Source of the DNA: Eudromia elegans | Taxonomy: Eukaryota > Chordata > Aves > Tinamiformes > Tinamidae | NCBI GenBank assembly: GCA_003342815.1 | Contig: PTEX01000060.1 | Span: 2,912,896-2,976,895, forward strand | Direction of reading: 5' to 3' | DNA length: 64,000 bases | In this document: positions 13,401-25,740 of the stretch, in pieces | How the letters are laid out: each line of letters starts with the position of its first letter | Position numbering within the stretch: position 1 is the first letter of the stretch | Position numbers and translations under genes: made by a program | The notes under the pieces: model-generated | Told to the model about the DNA's origin: nothing | The model's input: the letters and a program-made list of their open reading frames with translations, nothing else | Database searches by the model: none

Positions 13401-14935
13401 TTTGCTGGAATGGTTATCTGGGGCTCCTTCATTCATTTAGATTTATTTCTGAACATGAACCTTCAGCTGCCATGGACTAGGCTGTGCTCTTGCTTCTACT
13501 GGGGCACTCTTCATGCTCCTGTCATCACTATAACCCACCAACTATGGACTGTAGATGCACTGGGAGAAGTGAGGATTGGTACCCATTCCTCACACAATGC
13601 CTAAGCTGGCACGGTGTGCCCATGCCCGAGCTGATACTCCCCACACGCCCACGTTCCTGAAATTCCAAATATCTCCCATTTCACAGGTATTTTGCAAAAA
13701 CTATTTCCCGAGTCTCTCTTGTCCGTGCAGAATGTACTCCAGGGAGTTAGTTCAGGTTTGCTCAGAGAAAGAAGAGGAAACTAACTCAAGAGGTGCTGGC
13801 GCTGTAATGAGGAACCCCTCGACTGCCTGCTTCCTGCAGGGCTGCTCTGGACAGCAGCTTCGCTTTGTTGCTAAGGCTGTAACTCACTGCTGTGAAAAAT
13901 CTCTCAGTAAACACATTGATATCTCAGAAATGCTAAACTTTTGTTTATTATTATTTTTGAGAAAGTTGTGCTCATCTGCATATCAATGTGAGCTGTTGTT
14001 TGGATGATCTCCCTCTTCCGAATCTATTCAGGAAATAGGAAGCGTCACGGTGAATGTTTAGATGACTAACCACCCTTGTGATTATGCATGTAAAACTCCA
14101 CGGGCAGATTTGGTCTCCCTACAGTGTCAGTTATGGCTCCCAGAGCCATATGGAAGCGCTGTGGTCCTCTGCCGTTTGAACTATTTTAGCACAGTTTGCC
14201 TATCAAAAGCCGTGTCCCTGTCGTGCTTCCGCCTCTGCAGAAAATTGGAAACGTTCACACGGCCTCCCTAGAGCCTGGCATGCCATCTGCAAAGACTTTC
14301 CTGGCGTGGACAGGAGCCAAGGGTATTGAACTGGCAGGGCCCCATGGCACAACTGAAGTTTCTGCTCCACTAATCTGCTTATAAGCGTCTAACTATTACA
14401 CAACGTGGCCCACTGACTGCACTGTGATGCCAGAAACACGGAGCAATCCTTCAGCTAAAAAAATAAATCCTCTCCAGACTATTGACCAAGATGTTGCTGT
14501 CCAACACACAGGGGGAAAAGTGGCAGTTCTTCAGTGAACTGCATCTTCCCAATAGTTACTTTTGAGTGAATTCAAAAATAATAAAATAAAAAAAGGCAAG
14601 AAGGAAGAGTTTCTGTATTCTCAGTCCTTTCCAGATTTCTACTTATCTTGTGTGATAGATGCAATTCTCTCTCAAGACATATCAAGAGCATATTCATTCT
14701 CTTTCACTAATTTGCTTTAAGGAAAAAAGACAAACTATGCCTTGTGAAGAAGCCATTTGCTATAAAGTGTAAAAATGCTTTAATATTAATATTTTATAAT
14801 AAAATTCATGACATATTTATAAACACTCTATCCAGCATTTACAACTGAACCGCAGCTGAGGGCTTGGAACGGAATAAATAAGCAAGGACACGGCTGGTAT
14901 GAAATATACATCTTAATTTTTATAACTGTGTGTGC

Positions 14936-14941
14936 TTTATT
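14936..14941 (-). terminator. Candidate distal poly(A) signal for DLG2
   Basis: TTTATT on the plus strand is AATAAA on the minus strand, set in GTAAAGAATAAAGCACACA. It lies about 5.06 kb beyond the DLG2 stop codon, which would give a long 3' UTR of the kind neuronal MAGUK genes often have. Other minus-strand AATAAA hexamers occur at 15216-15234 (inside a TTTA repeat), 15945-15950, 17298-17303 (beside a homopolymer) and 18974-18979. Which are used cannot be told from sequence alone. Confidence 0.3.
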
Positions 14942-15214
14942 CTTTACACAAATGGAATGGGTGTGCAGAGTATTTACACATAACAGGAGTGTAAGCTGGA
15001 TGGTGTAATTTGTAAACTCCAGTTCAGGTTCTGAGTACCCCAAACTACAGCCGGGTGGAGAAACATCCTGCTAAAGAGACGCGAGTTGCTCAGCGTGGTT
15101 GGACAGAAGCGGCCTCCTGAAGACAGGCTGTTGCACTCGGAAGGTCACACTCAAATTCAGGAACACAAATCCAGAAATTAAAAGGTTGCCATCTCATTAA
15201 GAGCCAACTCTCGG

Positions 15215-15252
15215 TTTTATTTATTTATTTATTTGAGATTTTTTTTTTTTTC
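15215..15252. repeat. TTTA repeat followed by a T run
   Basis: About four to five TTTA units, then a T run at about 15239-15252. On the minus strand this is A-rich with overlapping AATAAA hexamers, so any poly(A)-signal prediction here is unreliable. Confidence 0.9.
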
Positions 15253-15717
15253 CCCTTTAAAATCTAGGTTTTTGGTTACCACCCATTCTCCAAAATGCTG
15301 TTTCACCTAGGGCATCCCTGGAAGTTGCCTGGGCTGTAGGTCAGGGCCAGAGGGTGCAAGGTGCTAGCGCTGCGTGAGGGATGATAGCTCGTGTCTTGCT
15401 CCTGTCACCTCAAAGACTCATTCTCCAAAGGGCCGACCAGGCGGTGGTTCCTATTGCTCTTGGTGACATGATGGTGGGGCTGAAGCCTTTTGAAAACCTG
15501 GCCACAGCGTCTGGCCCCTGGGAGCGTCTTTCTGTTCAAGAATTGCACAGCACCTACCTCCAAAAGGGTCTTGGTTCTTGACTAAGCCCTGTGGGTGCTA
15601 CAGTGATAGGAACAGTAACTAATGAAGAAAGTGCTGAGCTCTGGTTTAGTTACGCGGCCTCGGTATTTTACAGTAATGCTATAAAGTAGGCAAACTGGAG
15701 AGGATATATAGGTAAAG

Positions 15718-15792
15718 TCAGGTGGTGTAAACAGGAGGTATTCCACAGAAATCAGTGGAGCAACCGTGGTTTATACCAGCTGAGGATCCACA
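15718..15792 (+). repeat. Ancient amniote palindromic repeat relic
   Basis: The segment GGTGGTGTAAACAGGAGGTA, then CACAGAAATCAGTGGAGCAA, then TTTATACCAGCTGAGGATC resembles a very common reptile/bird interspersed repeat. That repeat has a core like 'TGAAGTCAATGGAG' and an end like 'TACACCAGCTGAGGATCTGG'. I recognise the pattern but do not assign a family name. It is strongly diverged. Confidence 0.5.
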
Positions 15793-17303
15793 CTAGCTGT
15801 ATGTTGAAGGTGTTATTTGCTCCTAGCTTTGACGCTGGGTTGTGCTCTAAAACATACAATTTTTGCTTCACATAATGATGACCTCATTCTTACTTCTGAG
15901 CTAACTGACAGGATGTCTTATTTTCAATGTGGCAGTAAGATACATTTATTTTATCAAAGCATGGTCTTGAGCACATGGATGCAGTTGCACAGTGAACTAC
16001 ATGCATAACGTGGCAGACAAGATGTTCTAGGGGAAAAAAAAGGCTGAGATTCAAAGCTATGAACACTGACAGACCACTTTTTGTGAACACTGCAGATATT
16101 ATGGCTTTAAATCTGCAGCTTAAAAAGAAGATGGAAACTTTCATTCTTTAGTGCTTTTTTCTCCAAACAAATATTCACATGTGTTATCAGTCACTGAATC
16201 CTCTTTTCAGGAATTGAAAAAAAAAAGAATAACAGAAAAAAAAAGAAAACTAAAGCAAAAATACAATTTGACTGAGTGCTAATGAGCAAGTAACAGTGAA
16301 ATACCAATAATTTCTCCATCGAAAACTACTGTACATAAGTAGGTGGATGTTGTATAACGAGGACACTGTTGCTGGCTCATAGTGGTTATTAGCTCAGGTC
16401 CAGCACTGCTCTCCAGGAGGAGGATTTCCCATTTCAGTGCAATGGAGAGATTTCTTATCCTTGACTTTCACAGGGTGGTTCCTAGGAACCCTATCCACGC
16501 TGGAGCATCGACTCATGCTAGCTACAAACACAATTACAACACAGAATATTTATCTAGAAACAGCCTTTACTACGAAAAAAAATTACAAAGCGCTAGCATG
16601 GACAGGGTACCTCTGTAGGAAGGGGGTATTAAGCAAGAAAGGCTCTTTTACTGGTTAATGGTCAGCCAGTAGGACCAGTAAAGAGTGCAGTTTCACTGAG
16701 CCCTGTCAGCAAGCTCTAAATGAGTCAGTGCATGGAAGATACTTTGTGGAAAGGAGAAATAAATAGGCTGTAATATTGCACATCTGCACAAAGCCAGCGA
16801 GATGTCACTGTGATCATCCATGGGTGGACAAAAAAGCCCTGTGATTTTGGTTCTGCTTAGACCCTACAGTGCTACACACTGTGCCAGAACATGAGAAATA
16901 GCACCAGGGGTGTGATCTGGCACTTTTCCTAAAGGGTCCAGCATGTGCATTTGTCTCACGTTTAGACACTTGCAAGTCCATTACATGGACAGAAAAGAAA
17001 TCTGATTACGCTAAGCCATGTTAGCACCAATACGGTCTGAGGTGCCAAGTGCTGTGGGCTGCAAGTTGGATTTTTTTTTTGTGTGTGCACCAGATGTAAC
17101 TTTGCATGAATCTCATGTTTCTCTTCCTCCTGCCACTACCACCCAGCATGATCTGAACAGTTGTGATGCGAAAAGGAACCGCAGCCCTGAGAACGCTGCA
17201 ACACGAAACACAGAACACAAAACAAATGGGAGTGCAAGTTCTAAGGGAAAGAAGACCTCTCACTGCTCCCCTTGGTGAATTGTTTTTAAATATATGTTTT
17301 ATT

Positions 17304-17325
17304 AAAAAAAAAAAAAAAAAAAAAA
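17304..17325. repeat. A22 homopolymer
   Basis: An uninterrupted run of 22 A, preceded by TTTTATT. There is no AATAAA upstream on the plus strand, so it does not look like a retroposed poly(A) tail. Confidence 0.95.
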
Positions 17326-19437
17326 GAGAAGTGCAATGGCCGCTCTAAACTGGAAGCACAAACAACAAACAGGGGAAAATAAATAATGTTACTACAGTAA
17401 CTGAGGACTGATGGAAAAATTGATTGTACTCAGCCATAGTGTTACTGTTCATTGTAAAGCACGGCACATGACAAAGCAAAACAGTCGCTAGTAGGATAGT
17501 ACTGTAAAAGGCTGCATGCTGAACTAAGAAACGAAGAAGCAGATGTGACTGATTGCTTAAAAACAGAGCTGGAAATTAGAATGAAGTTCCTGCTTTAGGA
17601 TACGTGTTTTTTGTTTTTCTTTTCAGGTCAAGTGGGCTATTTCCCAACCTGGGGCAATAGTACTTTGCCAGCATGGAAAAAACCATGGCCTCCGAAGATC
17701 TGGGGTCACTCTGTGGAATTCTGCAGAATAATCCGAAATCTAAGCTTTCATTCATTTATATTTTGTTAAAAATAAGAGGTTTCTAGCCGTTCTGGTTGCA
17801 AAACTTTTCCATAGAGTCAGCTGAAACCCTCGCTAATAAATCTGCACTGGCCAGGCAAAAAAATCGTAATAAAAGATGCATGAACTTCTCAAAGTTATCA
17901 CGGTAGGGCAGCGAGCGAGCGGCCTCGTCGGGGCCGCTGAAACGCCCGTGTCGTTCCCCTGTCACCACTGGTGGCAATTGTGCAAACATCCAGCGAGTCG
18001 TGCTCTCTGGGGAGCCGGCTGGACGGACCTGTCCGCTCGGCAGGGCGCAGAAACGTGAGCTTCCAAGAGACAAGTAACCGAGGAGCTTATGCAGCGTTTG
18101 CCCTGAAAAGGTCCTTAAACTTGAGGGTTACTGTAGCCACCAGGTAACAACTACCGGCCTCCTGCAGCCCAGTGGGCAGGAGACCCTGGGTTTTGTGTAA
18201 AACTTGGTCCAGCAGCAGATGCAAGGGCGGTTCAGCTGACTATTCCAGTATCTTTTGCCGTTGTCCCTTTGTGTGTCAGTAGGAAGCACGGCATCGGCAT
18301 GCAAAGGAAGGGCAGCACGGAACAGGAGCTGCACCTCCCGCCCTGCTTCCTTGCGCTCCAAGCTGAAATTCCACAGACCTTCCCCAAATCCCTCACAAAT
18401 GTCCATTGCCTCAGCATTCACTTTTAAGACCCTTGTTGACTGTGAAATGAATGAAGATACAAGTTAGGTGCTGATCCGCCTGCCTATGAAGGCAGAACGG
18501 ATCAGATGCTCTCGGTATTTCCCTTAAAGGAACAGGGAGAATCATAAAACATTTTAGGCAAAGTGTGACTCCCTCCAAGAGGGAAATTATTCAAGCACTG
18601 ACATTTTGCTTCTGAAAAATCATCTGTTTCAGTTTAAAGATGCATTACCCTTTTGTGTTCAAAAAAGGTCCTGCAGGGTAGTCAGTTCAAGAGACCTTTC
18701 CACAGGAGTTCATCGTGATTAAATAGAGGCAAGGGAGAGGATTAAATTGAGAGAGAACCAACCTGACAACTACAATTTAAGGAATTATCTTGCTTGTCAT
18801 TAATAATAGAGAGTCTGTTACATAAAAGGGATAATGCAACTTGATGGTCTTCTTTACATTTTACAGTCACACAAGGGTGTAAATATTTAATCTTTCAATT
18901 AATTAATCTTTACAAAATATCTCACAAAAACATTTTTACCTATAGAAATTAGTTTCTATACATCAATATATTTTTTATTTTTATAAATTATTCCATCTTT
19001 AAGTGCCTTCTATCAATATAAATGATAAAATAGACAATCAAAAATTTTAAAGCTTTTCCCAGTTGTATCCCTCCTTGTCATCATAGGTGCTGTGAATCCT
19101 CATACGTGTGTGTGTGTCTGCATGGGAATGGGTTCGCATGCACGTGTGATGTGAAATGCTTCCCTCCTCTCCCACTCCCAAACTCCATTAAATAAACTAC
19201 ATTGATTTAGTTCCTGATACAATAGTGTTTCCAAACAGGGGGAAATAAAAAGAAATGACTCTGTTTCAGAAACCAAAAGATGTGCATAGTTACCAAAGTC
19301 GAGGTGTACCAACTACAAATGTGCAATGACAAGCTTAGAATAGGATCCACCTCCCAGTCAAGTCAAAGACGGTCCTGCCAATGACTTCAGTAGGAAGTGG
19401 ACCTGCTTCTCTGAGTTTGATTTTGCAAGGTGCAGGT

Positions 19438-19613
19438 GGCCCTGATCTAGCAAAAAGCTTTAGCCCGAGCTTAGCTTTGAGCACACGAATAGTCCTACAA
19501 GAACGGGTGTGACTGAACGGTGTAGGAGGGCTCACAAGTGACTCCAAGTCAACGGGCTACTCACATGTGTAGGAACCGGGACCAAGTGTTCAGCGCCTTG
19601 CAGGATCAAGCCC
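19438..19613. mobile_element. MITE-like palindromic repeat relic
   Basis: Ends are inverted relative to each other. The left end reads GGCCCTGATCTAGCAAAAAG and the right end, reverse complemented, reads GGGCTTGATCCTGCAAGGC, about 12 matches in 16. Inside, CACACGAATAGTCC is mirrored by GGGCTACTCACATGTG. This long imperfect palindrome matches the general form of an old repeat widespread in birds, crocodilians and turtles (ends like 'GGGCCTGATCC.GCAA', core like 'GACTTCAATGGGACTACTCA'). Adjacent 19370-19420 may be a second fragment of the same kind. No family name is asserted. It sits about 390 bp past the DLG2 stop. Confidence 0.6.
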
Positions 19614-19998
19614 TATATGAGGTTCAAAAGCTGGGAACTTCTCTTTAAAGCAATCAACACACTGAGCTCAGCCATTGAGATCGATCAGAATGTCCGCACG
19701 GGCACAGGAGGTGGCTAGCTCCCCTGGAGAGAGGGTCTCCACGTCAAAAGTTTGTACCTACAACTGGTGCTTTCAGCACACAACAGATTTGCTTTATGCG
19801 GTAGAAGTCTTTTTGTTCCTACCCTTTTGACCCATCAAGTGTCCTTCATGGCTTCAAACACTTTGTGTTGTACATTCATCAAAATTCACATTGACTGCAA
19901 AGAACATAAATGCAACAAAAACAGGAAAGCCTCCAAATAGTATATTATAGTTTTCTTCTAAATATTCTCCCGTTGTAATCAGAGGTGCAGTGGCTAAT

Positions 19999-20105
19999 TT
20001 ATAATTTTTCCTTTGAAGGAATCCAGATGAAAGGCCCAGATTGTTCTTCAATTACCAGTTTGCATTGATTATATATATCTTCTAAGCTATCTCCTTGGAC
20101 AATAG
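19999..20105 (-). CDS. DLG2: DLG2 terminal coding exon (GUK C-terminus and stop)
   Basis: After the acceptor CTTTACTGCAG the exon opens with CT, completing an Ala codon begun in the previous exon. It then reads [16 protein letters not shown], then [18 protein letters not shown] and a TAA stop (TTA on the plus strand at 19999-20001). This is the last helix and strand of the GUK domain and the invariant C-terminal tail of DLG2. The length of 107 nt (2 nt, 34 codons, stop) is exact for the phase. One residue, Ser in QGDSLED, is Thr in mammalian DLG2 as I remember it, a mild change. The 3' UTR continues without a break below 19999. Confidence 0.97.
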
Positions 20106-21003
20106 CTGCAGTAAAGAAACATATCAATATATTTTTTAATTCTTACATTCTACATCGTCAAGCAAATTGACAGTGTAATCACAGATATTGTTGAAATCAG
20201 AAGAAATAGTGGCATGCTGTGCTGTTGATCATGGAGAGGTCATACAACCTGCAGATAGCAACTGAGCTCACCTTCCCATCACTGAGGCCCAATGCATACT
20301 GGCTGTATGAAGACCATTGACCTAGGTTAGTTGATTTAACCAGCAGTTCTGTATCTTGGAAGGGCAGCGTGACTGGTCCTACTTTAGGACATCAAGCTTT
20401 ACATTTCATTTGATGTCGAAGCTACTTCACAGAACTGGATGGACATTCTTTTCCTGTCCTAGTCATCATAAACTCACTTCAGGCTGCGAAGATGAACTAG
20501 ACCTGGCCCAACGTGTGCAATAAGTAGGAAATGCAACACAAAGCACAGTGCCTAAACTCTGAAATTCTCCCTCCCCACAGGAGAATTCTCAAACTGCAGT
20601 GAGAGATCCATGGAGTGTCAGCATATGGAAAGACAACATGAGAGTTTCTGAGAGGGATCCCCAAATACCAAATCCCTCTGCAGAACGCTTCCTAAACCAG
20701 CTCAAAGAAAATACTGGCAACCACAGCCAGTCTTAAATCTGCCCTCTGCCACGTGTGTTTCCCTCCCATGGCCTATAGCTTGGGCTCTTGCCTTAACTAG
20801 TGAAGAATCTTGCTTTGGTACAAACAAATGCAGTGGTGCAAGATTTTTTCCTGAGTCTATAGAAAGCAGGTTTGGATCAGGACGGGTATTCAAGTCATAC
20901 TCAGTAGTCCTAGTCATTCAGGACATCACAGAACGATCCCCCTCCCCTTGAGTGAAATTATAGGCTATATCTTGGGAAACAATTCTTTAGAATAAATACA
21001 TAC
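20106..21003 (-). other. DLG2: DLG2 intron (898 bp)
   Basis: Intron between the last two coding exons, with donor GTATGT and acceptor CTGCAG. I see no other feature in it. Confidence 0.95.
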
Positions 21004-21095
21004 CTGTAAAATATTCTCCAAATTCTTGTTCTAATTTAATTGCTCGATCATAGGTTTTCTTGGCTTGCTCCTCTGTAAGACGTTTATTCATCTCC
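21004..21095 (-). CDS. DLG2: DLG2 GUK-domain exon ([10 protein letters not shown])
   Basis: The 92-nt exon follows acceptor TATTTCTAG. Its first G completes the Met codon (AT|G) and it then reads [17 protein letters not shown], then [13 protein letters not shown], ending with the G of an Ala codon before donor GTATGT. This is the helical lid/core segment near the end of the GUK domain. [18 protein letters not shown] separates DLG2 from DLG1 (RKTFERAMKLEQEFTEHF) and DLG4. No oddities were seen. The phase joins exactly with both neighbours. Confidence 0.97.
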
Positions 21096-21430
21096 CTAGA
21101 AATAGACAGAAAAGCCACCAACAAGTTTAGCTTCCTGACTGAGTTTGAACACACCATTCTATTCAGATGATTTTCTAAAGCATATGTTCAACTGAATAAC
21201 AGAGATTGGTACAAGAATCAAGAGCTGATGTTCTTTGCTCTATTCATGGGAAGTTTCAGTGTTTTAAATTCAGTTTTACTGTCAGATAATAGAAATCTGT
21301 ATTTTCAAGATTTTCCATGTCCCTTTTCCATTTCACCCCTAAATTTGTATTTTGGGGTCACCACTCTATTCTTCCAAAGAAAACGAGGCTCAAACCTCAT
21401 AGCTGCTAACTGAAATGTATGGGTTACATT

Positions 21431-21439
21431 AAAAAAAAA

Positions 21440-21471
<32 letters not shown>

Positions 21472-21476
21472 AAAAG
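21431..21476. repeat. A-rich tract (A18 then A-runs split by G)
   Basis: Eighteen A, then runs of nine A separated by single G. There is no poly(A) signal just upstream on the plus strand. Confidence 0.95.
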
Positions 21477-22267
21477 GGTTAGTCTAGGAATCAGTTGTCA
21501 AGATCTGAGTCTCAGGAAGCTCCTCATGGTGCTCCCAACATATTACTAGAAGCTGCAGCAGGAATCTCCCAAGACTGCAGCTGTCTGTCTTGGGTAATGA
21601 AGACTTTCCAGATGCTGAAACGGAACCTGGGTTTTTGTTCAGGCTGGGGTCATGGCACTGAAACCACTGATGAAAGGCAGGATTCAGTATCCTGAGATTC
21701 CTGGCTCCATAGGAAGAAGTCTACAGTCACGGTAAACCCCATAGGGAGCCCCAGGGAAACCCAAGCACTGTCTCTCAGAAAGATTTCTTGATTTAGGCAC
21801 AGATATGAGTTCCACATAGTCATGAGAAACCAAACTGAGTCTTTTCAGCAGGAAGAGCTGGTACAAATTAGTCACTCATGTTCTTCTCTTTTTCCATCCT
21901 TTTTGATGGTATATTCCTAGTCCAATCTGTTGTGTAAACTCTAAAACACATAGAGTACCAATAAACTTAAAGTTTAAACAGTGCCACAACTCTGTATTAT
22001 TGTAAATTGTAAGAAATGAACTGTCCTGCCCAAACACGCTCAGCTGTTGATTCCATCACTGTACACTGCAACTTGCACAGAATCAAGCTCATACTCATTC
22101 AATGCCCTGCACGTATAGGCCTGAGGATACGCAAATAAATTATCTATTGAGAGGAGACTTTGTTTGCTCTAGCTTTTTCATAGCACATATTCATTTTTCT
22201 TAAAACATGACAGAAATTTTCTGATGCAGCTACGAAAGCAGAGAGCATCCTGTAGTCTGCGTAAACT

Positions 22268-22292
22268 TGATTTCATGTCTTGCATGAAATCA
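22268..22292. repeat. Perfect inverted repeat, 10-bp stem
   Basis: TGATTTCATG and CATGAAATCA flank the five-base loop TCTTG. No known RNA family is recognised. It is intronic. Confidence 0.85.
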
Positions 22293-25200
22293 TATGATTA
22301 TGGAGGAATGGCCTCGATATAGTATGACATGAGTGGAGCATGTAGGAAATTATGTGCATGATGATGCATAAAAAATGTTCTCTAAAATGCACAGCAGTAT
22401 GAACTTGCTACAGCTCACTCCCACCTAGCTTCTGAAAGGGGGCATGTAAGTAACCAAAGATGCAGAAATGTATTTATAGAGCTGACCTGACCCTACAATT
22501 GCCTGTCTGTATAACTAAGCATATAATTGGGAGCTTTGCTTAAAAATTCCTTTTGGAAGTGCTAAATCTATTGCCAGTGCAACCAGAAAGTAGATTTACA
22601 GAATGCAAGGTAAGAAAGATTTATTTGAAAACTTATGGCACTCATTTGTAGTTTATATTCATAGGCTTTGGATTAATGTATGCAAATCTGTGTCATGCTG
22701 CTTGATTTCCAATACCGCTAATTCTATTTATTGGAAGGATTGTTATCAAACTGAGTTCAGGCCGGCTGCTCATCAGCTACACCTACTTGGACACGTCTTT
22801 AATGAACTTAACCCAAGTTCTGTCTTGGCGTGGGACCAAGCACTGCAAATTTGTATGCAAACTTAACAAATTGCCACATATTAAGGACACTCAGTCAATA
22901 CTCTACTGCTAATAACATCCTCCTTCCCAATCTATTTCTAGCAAACCTCTGAGAAATCTTTCTGAAGATCTCTGAAAACTGAAGGAGACTATATCTATGC
23001 AAATATAAAAGAGCCTTTAAATGAACAAGTACTTGAAACAAGCAGAAATTTTCATTAGATTTGGGGAACATAGGCTTGCCTGCAGTGCAAGGCCATGCTA
23101 GTCGTACTCGTGCCTCTGCCAATCCCATGCCTTCAAGGGAGAGGATGGAGAGGAGGAGGACAGTGATGTCCATTTGTCACAATGAATTAAAAGTGCTGTC
23201 AAATGATGATCCCTTCTAAATCTATTCTCCTCCAGCCAGGAACCTGCACAGCTGCTGAATTAAAAATGCCTGCAAAGAGCTGTCCCTTCAGGCACCTTTC
23301 CGAGGGCTTTTCTCCTCATGGTGAAGAGCTCACCCAGGCAGCCTCTTTGCTACTTCCAGCTTCCACCGCTCTGATCCCACCATCCTCATCCCTCTATCGA
23401 TGGGCTGACCAAGAGGTGCCAGCAGGGACCCTCCTGGGATTAAACCTGGGTGGTGGAGTCATTTAAAGGTGGGGATGGAAGGGCAGGATGATGGAACAGG
23501 TTCTTCCAGTCAACTTTGTTTGTTTGACATAGTTTCTCCTTGCCGTTTCATTAACTACCAAATTGTTACGTGAGCAGGAAAAATAGCTTCAGCAGATAAA
23601 TCCTACATTACAAATAGATTTTGTACTAATATATCCCCTTTCTGCTTAGGAAATGGATTTTTTTCTGTTGTGGTAGTTACAGACATGAAATAAAACTGAG
23701 TGAACACAGTTTTATTGATATAAAAGTGCCCTCTTTCTCTTCCCACAGGGCACTGGTAAACCACATGAAACCTCTTTATAGCAAAATCACAGTATCCATA
23801 GGGAAGGGGCTATGACCATTGGCCCATGCACACCAGCAGGTGATGCTGTTAAAGCCCTTAACGAGAGGAAAGGGCTGCTTAAACAAATTCCCAGGAGGAA
23901 AACTACCGTGCAGATTCACAGCGCATCAGCTCATCGGTGGAAACGGGCCATGGTCAAAATTAGGCAGCTGGACCCTCCATGGAAATGCAGGAATCTGTCC
24001 TGCATCTGTCAGGAGGCAGGAACATGAGCAGAGCCAGTGAACGCGAAGGGGCCGCACGCTGCAAATCCACCCCACGCTTTGCATCAAGGCACACACTTGC
24101 TTAGCCGCCTGTTGTATATTCTGTGATATATCCCGGCCTATACAACTTCATTAGCAACTGAAATAAATGGTGAGCAAGCAGTCAGAATAACATTCCTATT
24201 TTCAAGGCAATTTTTAAAATAGAGTGATACTAGTTATATTAAAAGAGGTTCTTATTTCTGTGAGAAACTAATTTTGGGTGCTGCTTGAAAAGATAAATGC
24301 CCATTAGATGCATTAAGTAGATAAAAAGATTACTTGTGGAGAGCAAGCTGCAGGGCATAAAGTAATTTAGGATGCCTGAATTCATTACTTTTTCTATTTT
24401 TTTAAGGAGCAGCTGAATTGTGTTTATATAATTTGTTTATATAAACTATATTACTACAAAAATTCCAGAACCAGCGCTGATCTACTCTTGCTGTCCCACA
24501 GAAATCTGGAGTTAAATTAAGGATGCAGTTTTTAAAAATCTAATTAAACCTAATTAGAAGTGTTTTTAGCAGAAGATCCGTAGAATTAACAATTCAATAA
24601 TCATATAACAAATTTCACTTTCTAAGTTCCCACCGTCAACACTTACACAGGTTTCAATTTAGACAGTGAAGAACAGCCTAGTAATTTTTGATATAGCCCA
24701 CTCAGAAAAGTTCTGCTATCTGCATCATTTGTTTAGTCCTAAGTATAATATTAGCAGTGTTTTGCTTTAATAGCAGGATGAACATCCTGATATTTTGCAT
24801 CTACATAACACTTTTCATCCAGTCTGCTCAAAGTTTTGATATTCTTGCATCAAATCAACCAAGACTTTGCTTTATTCCTGCCTTTACAGTTGTATCTGAT
24901 ATACATTCACTATCAGGATAAGGGCCCCTCTATCTGTGCACCTCCTTTCTTATCATGATAGATGCAATAATGGAAATAATGGAAAATTCTTTTGAATGAT
25001 GAACCAAAGCAGAAGATAGTCTATTAGAAACTCCTATTGACCTTAAACAGGAAAATATTTAGAATATAACTGAATTGCGAGGCTAAAAAGTATGTCAAAA
25101 TATCCAACCCAGGATACCCAATCTTTGGATAGGCTGGGGCTGTTTAAGTACTACATGCTGTGTGATTCCCTGTAATGTACCTGTCCATACAACATCTCAT

Positions 25201-25599
25201 ATCCAAAAGTCAGGGATTCCAAAAGAATCCCCTTCAGTCATGGGAGGGGAAACGTTAGCAGTGTCCAGCTCTGTGATCCAACACTTGTGGACACGCCTGC
25301 AACACAACCAGCCCCGCATCTGTCCTAGGAGGGGGATGCCCACATTTAATTTTCTTGGGGTAAATCTGCCTGGTGTTTGCAGAGCCTTTGGGGAGAAGAA
25401 ACCACAAAGAAGTGCCAAATTCTATCCCTACTGCAGTAAAATGAAGTTGATAACTTCTTGTATTATTCTAGTTTTTAATGGGAAATAATTGATCATAATA
25501 CATTTTATAATTAACTTCAGCCATTGTGGATATTATTATCATATTTCCTCTCTTCTGGACCAGGTAACCCTCATTCCTCTTCTATTGCCAGGGTGCTAT

Positions 25600-25740
25600 C
25601 CAAAACCAGGCAGAGTATGCCAGTTGAGGCCTCATCCACACCAAGTAAAACACCACAATTGTTCTGTGTCCCTTCCCAGCACTGATGTTAACACAACCAA
25701 CACCGACAGGATATTTTTTTCCAACAGCATTATCCCTCAA
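25600..25740 (-). mobile_element. Diverged CR1 LINE relic
   Basis: The plus strand shows CCAAAACCAGGCAGAGTATG, then GTTGAGGCCTCATCCACACC, then CAACCAACACCGACAGGAT. This follows the order of the reverse-complemented CR1 segment known for 'CGAGGTGCGGCCTCACCAG...GCAGCCCAGGATG'. The copy is old and its limits are approximate. Confidence 0.55.

Larger units (their letters stand above)
1..14900. other. Presumed intergenic DNA downstream of DLG2
   Basis: No coding exon can be supported on either strand here. Open frames are short, carry no recognisable domain and lack matching splice sites. Apart from the microsatellite with an assembly gap, the CR1 relic and the CA run listed separately, I see only ordinary non-repetitive DNA with short A or T runs. 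It lies 3' of the DLG2 stop codon and beyond the most distant plausible poly(A) signal, so it is called intergenic by inference. Confidence 0.6.
14936..19998 (-). other. DLG2: Probable DLG2 3' UTR and flank
   Basis: This stretch follows the DLG2 stop codon directly on the minus strand and holds no supportable coding exon. It contains several AATAAA hexamers on the minus strand, an A/T-rich block near 18890-19050, a TTTA repeat near 15215-15235, a 22-A run at 17304-17325 and two old interspersed-repeat relics listed separately. The UTR may be shorter, ending for instance near 18970. The boundary is inference. Confidence 0.4.

Noticed and set aside
17298-17325. Possible retroposed tail (A22)
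   Set aside because: No AATAAA upstream on the same strand and no flanking duplication seen.
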